NCBI GenBank assembly: GCA_963774935.1
Contig: CAVZGO010000001.1
Span: 434,001 to 498,000, forward strand
Source: CAVZGO01 sp963774935
GTDB taxonomy: Bacteria; Chloroflexota; Anaerolineae; Anaerolineales; UBA4823
DNA: 64,000 bases
Direction of reading: 5' to 3'
The translations under genes were made by a program, and so were the position numbers. Positions 58,211 through 64,000 of this stretch are shown here, piece after piece. The notes beneath the pieces were generated by a model. It was not told the origin of the DNA and ran no database searches. It saw nothing but the letters and a program-made list of their open reading frames with translations. Position 1 is the stretch's first letter, and the number at the start of each line of letters is the position of its first letter.

Positions 58211-58768
58211 CTAAACCTCTAGGATTTCTCTCTCTTTTCGGTACCCAATCTGGTTGATTTCTTCGATATAACGGTCTGTAATGTTTTGCAGCTCTTCTTC
58301 GCCTTGCTCGCGCTCGTCTTCTGAGATCAGTTTCTCCTCTTCGAACTCACGCAGATCTTTGATCAAATCGCGACGAATATTCCGAGCCGCTACCCGTGCA
58401 TCTTCCTGGCGATGGTGTACCACCTTGACCAGATCACGCCGGCGCTCTTCTGTCAAAGCTGGCAAAACCAGGCGGATCGCTTTTCCATCGTTATTGGGAT
58501 TTAACCCGAGGTCAGAAGCAAGGATGCCTTTTTCGATCGCTTTTAATGTCGATGCATCAAATGGGCGGATGAGCAACACCCGTGGCTCGGGCACAGTGAT
58601 GCTGGCAAGCTGGCGCAGCGCAGTTGGCATGCCATAATACTCAATATGTAGTTTCTCGACCAGGGCTGGGTGAGCTCTACCTGTGCGAATGCCGGCAAGG
58701 TCTTCTTCCAGGGATTGGACCGCCCCTTTCATACGCGCTTCCGCTTCTGTATAGGTGTCTTTCAGCAT
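58211..58768 (-). CDS. frr: Ribosome recycling factor
   Basis: 185 residues, full length: LAGIRTGRAHPALVEKLHIE, YYGMPTALRQLASITVPEPR, RDLVKVVHHRQEDARVAARN. Splits the post-termination ribosome with EF-G. Confidence 0.96.
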   Translation of the reverse strand: MLKDTYTEAEARMKGAVQSLEEDLAGIRTGRAHPALVEKLHIEYYGMPTALRQLASITVPEPRVLLIRPFDASTLKAIEKGILASDLGLNPNNDGKAIRLVLPALTEERRRDLVKVVHHRQEDARVAARNIRRDLIKDLREFEEEKLISEDEREQGEEELQNITDRYIEEINQIGYRKEREILEV

Positions 58769-58850
58769 TACAGCCTCCGTAATGAATGCTTATTCTCCCC
58801 TATAGGATAATCGAAAATTCGAGTTGAGAAAAGGGTTAACTTGAATTTAA

Positions 58851-59573
58851 TTACTTGGTTACTAAGGTTCCGATTTGTTGACCATATAAAGCCAGACGTA
58901 ATGACTCAGGATTCCACAGATTCAATACCATTATGGGTAAATCATTGTCCATGCAAAGCGAGATTGCCGTGCTATCCATCACCTCAAGACGCCGGTTCAT
59001 CACATCCAAATACGTAAGGTGATCAAATTTTACAGCCTCAGGATTTTTTAGCGGATCGGCATCATACACACCATCTACTTTTGTTGCTTTTATCAGCACA
59101 TCGGCATCAATTTCCATCGCTCGTAAGGCTGCGGCAGTATCCGTTGAAAAGTAGGGATTACCTGTCCCTGCCCCAAAAATTACTACGCGGCCTTTTTCAA
59201 GATGGCGGATAGCCCGGCGTCGTATGTATGGCTCAGCAACCGCTTGCATCTGCACAGCAGATTGGACACGAACGACCAATCCACAGCGCTCCATCGCGTC
59301 CATCAATGCCAGAGCATTCATTACAGTTCCTAACATGCCCATGTAATCCGCAGTGGCACGGTCCATACCGCGATCCAACCCACTTTTTCCACGCCAGAGG
59401 TTGCCAGCACCGATCACGATGGCGACATCCACCCCCAGATCGCGGATATCCTTTACACGCATGGCTACATCTTCAGCACGTGTGGGATCGATGCCAAAAC
59501 CTTTATCCCCTCCCAGTGCCTCCCCGCTCAGCTTGAGCAAGATGCGCTTGTACTTAACTTCGCCGATGGACAT
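58851..59573 (-). CDS. pyrH: UMP kinase
   Basis: 240 residues: KRILLKLSGEALGGDKGFGI, VVIGAGNLWRG-type loop (AIVIGAGNLWRG), DRATADYMGMLGTVMNALAL, and TGNPYFSTDTAAALRAMEID. Phosphorylates UMP. Confidence 0.96.
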   Translation of the reverse strand: MSIGEVKYKRILLKLSGEALGGDKGFGIDPTRAEDVAMRVKDIRDLGVDVAIVIGAGNLWRGKSGLDRGMDRATADYMGMLGTVMNALALMDAMERCGLVVRVQSAVQMQAVAEPYIRRRAIRHLEKGRVVIFGAGTGNPYFSTDTAAALRAMEIDADVLIKATKVDGVYDADPLKNPEAVKFDHLTYLDVMNRRLEVMDSTAISLCMDNDLPIMVLNLWNPESLRLALYGQQIGTLVTK

Positions 59574-59666
59574 GACTGCCCTCCTGATTTTTGTTTCCCA
59601 GGTCTATTTGTTTACGGTTCGTTCTGATGTAGTTGAGACCTTTCACATAATCATACCACTTAGAAT

Positions 59667-59692
59667 AAGAGCCAACCGTTGGGTTGGCTCTT
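59667..59692 (-). terminator. Hairpin between tsf and pyrH
   Basis: 11-bp perfect stem AAGAGCCAACC/GGTTGGCTCTT with a 4-base loop just after the tsf stop. T tract weak; may reduce read-through into pyrH. Confidence 0.6.
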
Positions 59693-59703
59693 ATTTGATC
59701 TCG

Positions 59704-60309
59704 TTAGCTGGCGGTATGCTCGCCGCGTTCCCAGCGCACAAAGCGCCGGATGACAATATTTTCACCAATTGCAGCAATGTTCTGGTGCAGCAGCTTTTCC
59801 ATCGTCAATGTTTCGTCGCGAATGTAAGCCTGGCGCATTAGAACAACCTCATCCTTAAATTTCTCCAGGCGACCTGCAGCAATTTTCTCCAGCATAGCCT
59901 CGGGCTTGCCCTCTTCACGGGCGCGTGCAATAGCGATCTCACGCTCGTGTTCTAGCACATCTGCAGGAATATCCACCTCGTTCACGTAGTGCGGCGCAGC
60001 AGCAGCGATTTGCAGGGCAAATTCGTGCGCCATCTGGCGGAAGGGCTCGGAGCGACCGACAAAATCGGATTCACAGTTCACTTCAACCATCACGCCCACG
60101 CGTCCGCCGCCATGAGAGTAAAGCTCCAGCAATCCCTCGGAAGCTTCACGATTGGCGCGTTTGGCAGCCGTTGCCAGACCTTTCTCACGCAGAAAATCAA
60201 CGGCTTTCTCGTAATCTCCATCAGCGTTTTCGAGTGCTTTACGGCAGTCCAGGACACCGGCACCAGTGGCTTCGCGTAATTCCTTGATCATTTCAGTTGT
60301 GATCGCCAT
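59704..60309 (-). CDS. tsf: Elongation factor Ts
   Basis: 201 residues from ATG 60309 (AITTEMIKELREATGAGVLD then CRKAL), with EVNCESDFVGR. The short single-core form typical of many bacteria. One base after the rpsB stop. Confidence 0.95.
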   Translation of the reverse strand: MAITTEMIKELREATGAGVLDCRKALENADGDYEKAVDFLREKGLATAAKRANREASEGLLELYSHGGGRVGVMVEVNCESDFVGRSEPFRQMAHEFALQIAAAAPHYVNEVDIPADVLEHEREIAIARAREEGKPEAMLEKIAAGRLEKFKDEVVLMRQAYIRDETLTMEKLLHQNIAAIGENIVIRRFVRWERGEHTAS

Positions 60310-60310
60310 T

Positions 60311-61240
60311 TTATTCTTCTTCCTTAGCATCATCGCCGGTTTCGACTTCTAACTCGTCGCCCTCGACTGGCGCAATTTCATCATCTGCTGAAGCTACTTC
60401 TTCCCAAACAATGGTTTCTTCTACCACGACCGGAGCCTTAACCGATAGCTTTGCCAGGGTTGATTCGCCCAAAAGTTCCTCGTCGCTCAGCTCTGGTTCT
60501 TCAACGCCAGGCATAACCCTGCGCATCTCCAACTCCTGCTCCTCGGGCATGTCCTTGCGCGTTGCCTTACCTTCAAGGCAGGCATCAGCGATCTTAGCCA
60601 CCATCAGCTTGATTGCCCGGATGGCATCATCGTTGGAAGGGATGACGTAGTCGATATCACCTGGATCACAGTTGGTATCCACCATTGCGACCACGGGGAT
60701 GTTAAGAAGATTGGCTTCATGAATAGCAGTGGCTTCACGGCGCACGTCTACCACAAACAGCAGTTCGGGCAGTCGCGCCATCGAGCGGATGCCGTTGAAT
60801 AAGACTTCCAGGCGCTCGATTTCTCGGGTGAGCAGCAGAGCTTCCTTCTTGGTGATGCGCTCAAAGTCACCTTTGTCACGCATGCGCTCCAGGCGCTCCA
60901 GCTCGTTGACACGACCGCGAATGGTGCGCCAGTTGGTCAGCATGCCACCTAACCAGCGGTTGGTGACATACGGCATACCGACACGCATCGCCTCGCTCTG
61001 GATAGTCTCCTGCGCCTGGCGCTTGGTGCCAACGAACAACACCGAACCGTTGTTCGCGGCGGTGTCCCGAACGAGGGCATAAGCCTGTTCCAGCGCTTTG
61101 ACCGTCTTTTGCAGGTCGATGATATGGATTCCATTGCGCTCGGTGAAAATATAGGGCTTCATCGCCGGATGCCACTTGTGGGTCCGGTGACCGAAGTGAA
61201 CACCACTTTCGAGAAGCGACTTCATAGGAATAACAGCCAT
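60311..61240 (-). CDS. rpsB: 30S ribosomal protein S2 with acidic C-terminal extension
   Basis: 309 residues: LLESGVHFGHRTHKWHPAMK, TNRWLGGMLTNWRTIRGRVN, VDTNCDPGDIDYVIPSNDDA. After about residue 235 a roughly 70-residue Glu/Val-rich tail follows that is absent from short S2 proteins. First gene of the rpsB-tsf-pyrH-frr-uppS-cdsA run. Confidence 0.96.
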   Translation of the reverse strand: MAVIPMKSLLESGVHFGHRTHKWHPAMKPYIFTERNGIHIIDLQKTVKALEQAYALVRDTAANNGSVLFVGTKRQAQETIQSEAMRVGMPYVTNRWLGGMLTNWRTIRGRVNELERLERMRDKGDFERITKKEALLLTREIERLEVLFNGIRSMARLPELLFVVDVRREATAIHEANLLNIPVVAMVDTNCDPGDIDYVIPSNDDAIRAIKLMVAKIADACLEGKATRKDMPEEQELEMRRVMPGVEEPELSDEELLGESTLAKLSVKAPVVVEETIVWEEVASADDEIAPVEGDELEVETGDDAKEEE

Positions 61241-61392
61241 TATGACACACTCCTTTGCGTTAGTCGATCGCCTCCTTCATCCCTGCCATACACCGGGGCC
61301 AGCGGCACGCACGGCAAGTCAGGAAGCGTGAAAGATAGGCCCCAGAAGGGGCACGAAACCTCCCGCCGATGGCGGGAGCGCACGCAAGTATA
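61241..61392 (-). promoter_or_regulatory. rpsB promoter and structured leader
   Basis: An extended -10 (TGATATACT, hexamer at 61387-61392) has no clear -35. The leader holds hairpins CTCCCGCC-ATC-GGCGGGAG and GCCCC-TTCT-GGGGC, then AAAGGAG before the ATG. Possible site of ribosomal-protein autoregulation. Confidence 0.5.
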
Positions 61393-61429
61393 TCACAAGC
61401 CGGAAAGAATCGGAAGCAATTGTTTCTGA

Positions 61430-61521
61430 GATGAAAAATAACGGCATTAGAAGGGATGACTGGTTGGTTAAGTGAGATGCAAAATAACGTCATTAGCAGG
61501 GTTGACTGGCTGGTGCTGTCG
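61430..61521. repeat. 46-base imperfect tandem repeat
   Basis: Units 61430-61475 and 61476-61521 share most bases over the first about 40 (both contain AAAATAACG-CATTAG-AGGG-TGACTGG). They lie in the divergent region between rpsB and birA. Confidence 0.75.
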
Positions 61522-61567
61522 ATTTCAACCAGCAGATCCCTCAAATTTGCCATGATAAAATCCATCT

Positions 61568-62353
61568 ATGTCTCAGCATCCTTATTCAAACGCATTAGCC
61601 GACCTGCCCTTAGGCGAAATCCGCTACCTGACTGTGACCGGTTCAACCAACCAGGATGCTAGCCATTGGGCGTCAGAAGGAGCTCCCCACCTGGCCATGG
61701 TCATTGCTGATGAGCAGACTGCCGGTCGTGGGCGTCTGAGCAGGCGCTGGCTCACGCCTCCAGGCGCTGCATTGGCGTTCAGCCTGGTGCTGCGTCCATC
61801 AAACATAGCAGACCTTAGAGCAAAGGTCGGTCGCATCAGCGGGCTGGGCGGCTTAGCTGTTTGCCAGGCTCTGCAAGAAAACCTTAACCTATACGCACAG
61901 CTTAAATGGCCAAACGATGTGCTGGTAAATGGTCGTAAGGTTTGCGGTGTGCTGGCGGAGGCGACCTGGTTGGGCGATGACTTGCTGGCAGTGATCCTGG
62001 GGATTGGCGTGAATGTTACCAAGGCGTCTGTACCCTCGCCCAGCGAATTATCCTTCCCGGCTACTTGTCTGGAAGAGGAATTGGATCATCCTGTTCAGCG
62101 ACCTGAACTGCTGAGAGCCATTTTATGCTGCATCCTCACCTGGATACCTCGCCTGGAGAACCCGGCATTTCTACAGGCTTGGGAAGAACGCCTGGCATGG
62201 CACGGCGAATGGGTGCAGGTGAGCTCGCCATCCGAGATGATACAGGGACGCCTGCTCGGTTTGGATCCTGAAGGCGCGCTGCGCTTGGTCGAATCTGACG
62301 GCGTCGAACGGTTGGTGCTGGCAGGAGATGTCAGCTTGCGGTTGCAGAAATAA
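61568..62353 (+). CDS. birA: Biotin-[acetyl-CoA carboxylase] ligase (no HTH domain)
   Basis: 261 residues: TGSTNQDASHWASEG, ADEQTAGRGRLSRRWLTPPG, KWPNDVLVNGRKVCGVLAEA. Monofunctional type lacking the N-terminal repressor domain of E. coli BirA. Attaches biotin to carboxylase carrier proteins. Confidence 0.94.
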   Translation: MSQHPYSNALADLPLGEIRYLTVTGSTNQDASHWASEGAPHLAMVIADEQTAGRGRLSRRWLTPPGAALAFSLVLRPSNIADLRAKVGRISGLGGLAVCQALQENLNLYAQLKWPNDVLVNGRKVCGVLAEATWLGDDLLAVILGIGVNVTKASVPSPSELSFPATCLEEELDHPVQRPELLRAILCCILTWIPRLENPAFLQAWEERLAWHGEWVQVSSPSEMIQGRLLGLDPEGALRLVESDGVERLVLAGDVSLRLQK

Positions 62354-62387
62354 TACGGAGTCACACTGGGATCTTACTCCGAATTGA

Positions 62388-64000
62388 CTAATCATTAACC
62401 CCAGCAAGTAGCAGCTCAGCCTGGGAGATACGCGCCATCGAGGCGACACTATCACCAGCATCCGTCTTGAATAGACGCACACCGCGGGCGGCGCGTCCCA
62501 TCTCAGAGATATCCTTTACTTTAGTTCGCAGCACTACCCCGTTAGACGAGATAATCGTCAGGTCGTCTGCTTCCTGCACCACCCGTGCAGCCGTGATGCG
62601 ACCTACCTTCTCAATCGCCGCCTGATTAATAGTATGCACACCCCCCGTGGCACGGCTCTTCAGCGGGTACTGCTCCAGAGAGGTGCGTTTACCATAGCCA
62701 CCGGTTGTGATCACAACCAGTGAACCGCCTGGTTCGACAACTTCCATGCTGGTCACATGGTCGGATGGATCCAACCGAATCGCTGTCACCCCAGCAGCAG
62801 TCCGCCCCATTGCCCTCACCTCCCCCTCCTGGAATGCGCAACGCACGACCTTTTTCGGTTACCAGGATGATCTCATCTTCTCCATCGGTCAAGCGCGCCC
62901 AGCCCAGCTTATCACCGGACTCGAGCGTAATGGCAATCAAACCGGAGGGGCGCACCGCAGCCAGCTCACTCATTGCGATGCGCTTGATCCGTCCACTGCG
63001 GGTGACCATGGTGCAGTAATGTTCCGCATCGAATTTTGGTACCGCTACCGCGGCGGTAATCGTCTCACCCGCATCCAGGGAGAGCACGTTCACCATCGGG
63101 ATGCCGCGGGCTGTCCGGTCCGCATCTGGAATCTGGTACGCCTTCTCCGCATACACCTTCCCTTTATCCGAAAAGAATAATATAGTGTCCAGCGTCCGGG
63201 CAGGGAAAAGAAACAGCACCTCATCTTCTTCCTTTGTAGCGTGTCCTGTTACTCCCCGCCCGCCGCGCGCCTGGGCACGGAAGGATTTGGCTGCCACACG
63301 CTTGACGTAGCCGTGCAGGGTCAGGCTGACCAATACAGCCTCGTCTTTCACCAAATCTTCTTCTCTCAAATCTTCAGTTGCTTCTACTGCGATATGGGTG
63401 CGCCGCTCATCGCCATACTTTTCAGCCAGCTCTGCCAGGTCGGACTGGATCAGCTCTAGAATTTTTACGGGATGAGCCAGCAGGTCTTCCAGGTGAGCAA
63501 TATGTTGGAGCAGTTGGCTGTGTTCTTCCTCAATTTTATGGCGTTCAAGGGCTGCTAACCGTCGGAGCTGCATATCCAAAATTGCCTGAGTCTGGCGTTC
63601 GCTGAGCTTAAAACGTGCCATCAAGCGCTCTCGCGCAGTTTCCACATCAGGGGATTCACGGATAGTCTGGATCACCGCATCGATGTTTGCCAGGGCGATA
63701 AGCAAACCTTCCAGGATATGCAAGCGCTCACGGGCTTTATCCAGCTCGAAATTCGAGCGGCGGGTGATTACATCTACACGATGATCGATATAGACCTGAA
63801 GCGAGCGTTTAAGCGACAGCAGTCGCGGCTCATTATCCAGTAAAGCCAGGATTTGCACACCAAAAGTCGACTGCAGGGGAGTGAACTTATAAAGCTGGTT
63901 GAGTACCTTTCGTGGCTGAGCACCCCGTCGCAGCTCGATGACCACACTCATCCCACGGCGGTCCGATTCATCCCGCAGGTCGGAGATATCCTCTATCTTG
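62388..64000 (-). CDS. gyrA: DNA gyrase subunit A, C-terminal part, one frameshift
   Basis: The gene continues beyond the right edge; the catalytic Tyr region is not in the window. Visible: tower/coiled-coil region (DHRVDVITRRSNFELDKARE), then the beta-pinwheel. The GyrA box appears as QARGGRGV instead of QRRGGRG. One extra G in a run near 62826 shifts the frame; the end then reads GRTAAGVTAIRLDPSDHVTS to 62388. Confidence 0.93.

Overview
The window looks like chromosome from a Chloroflexota (Anaerolineae-like) bacterium. This rests on the LysW-type lysine/arginine genes, an ECF sigma/anti-sigma pair, a very large MalT-like LuxR regulator, SH3b lipoproteins, several SulP transporters and the gene-family mix. 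No 16S rRNA is present, so the assignment is inference.

Layout. 1-3.4 kb (+): 3' part of recN, then a Tm-1-like/UPF0261 gene with its usual phosphoenolpyruvate-hydrolase-family partner. 3.4-6.6 kb (-): NUDIX hydrolase, a broken anti-sigma-like protein, ECF sigma factor, DUF3054 protein and an unrecognised protein. 6.6-7.6 kb: an MFS pseudogene with four in-frame stops and an internal deletion. 7.7-19.9 kb (-): amidohydrolase, NIF3-like protein, YihY, then a transporter block with three SulP-STAS permeases, two AI-2E-family proteins (one fused by deletion to the tail of a ClC channel), DUF2254 and a 6-TM protein. 20.2-27.5 kb (-): MBL hydrolase, SHOCT protein, DUF6325, small membrane protein, SH3b lipoprotein, a small protein and a 917-residue MalT-like regulator. 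28-37 kb (+): sensor kinase/response regulator, MgtC, arylsulfatase plus a remnant of a second copy, SRPBCC protein and a broken IPT/TIG secreted protein.

37.36-45.94 kb is an A+T-richer integrative element bounded by two identical 74-bp copies of a tRNA-Lys(TTT) gene. It carries two tyrosine recombinases, a run of unknown small genes, membrane proteins and a DNA methyltransferase fused to an Mrr-like nuclease domain. A third copy of the 3' half of the same tRNA lies at 28.1 kb beside a transposase remnant, so the tRNA has probably been used for integration more than once.

46-49.6 kb (+): thioredoxin, a Fur-family regulator and a CbiM-CbiQ-CbiO cobalt/nickel uptake operon. 49.7-51.2 kb (-): metK under a SAM-I riboswitch. 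51.2-56.6 kb (-): lysW-X-Y-Z-J-K. Upstream of lysW is what reads as a classical attenuator: an apparently leaderless 24-codon arginine-rich leader peptide, an antiterminator pairing and an intrinsic terminator. This is the most interesting regulatory signal I found. 56.6-61.2 kb (-): cdsA, uppS, frr, pyrH, tsf, rpsB. Then birA (+) and the 3' part of gyrA (-).

Many genes, including housekeeping ones, carry single-base frameshifts, often in short G or A runs. Much of this may be sequencing or assembly error. The in-frame stops, internal deletions, fusion and diverged tandem duplication are harder to explain that way and point to some real gene decay, mainly between 6.6 and 36.8 kb.
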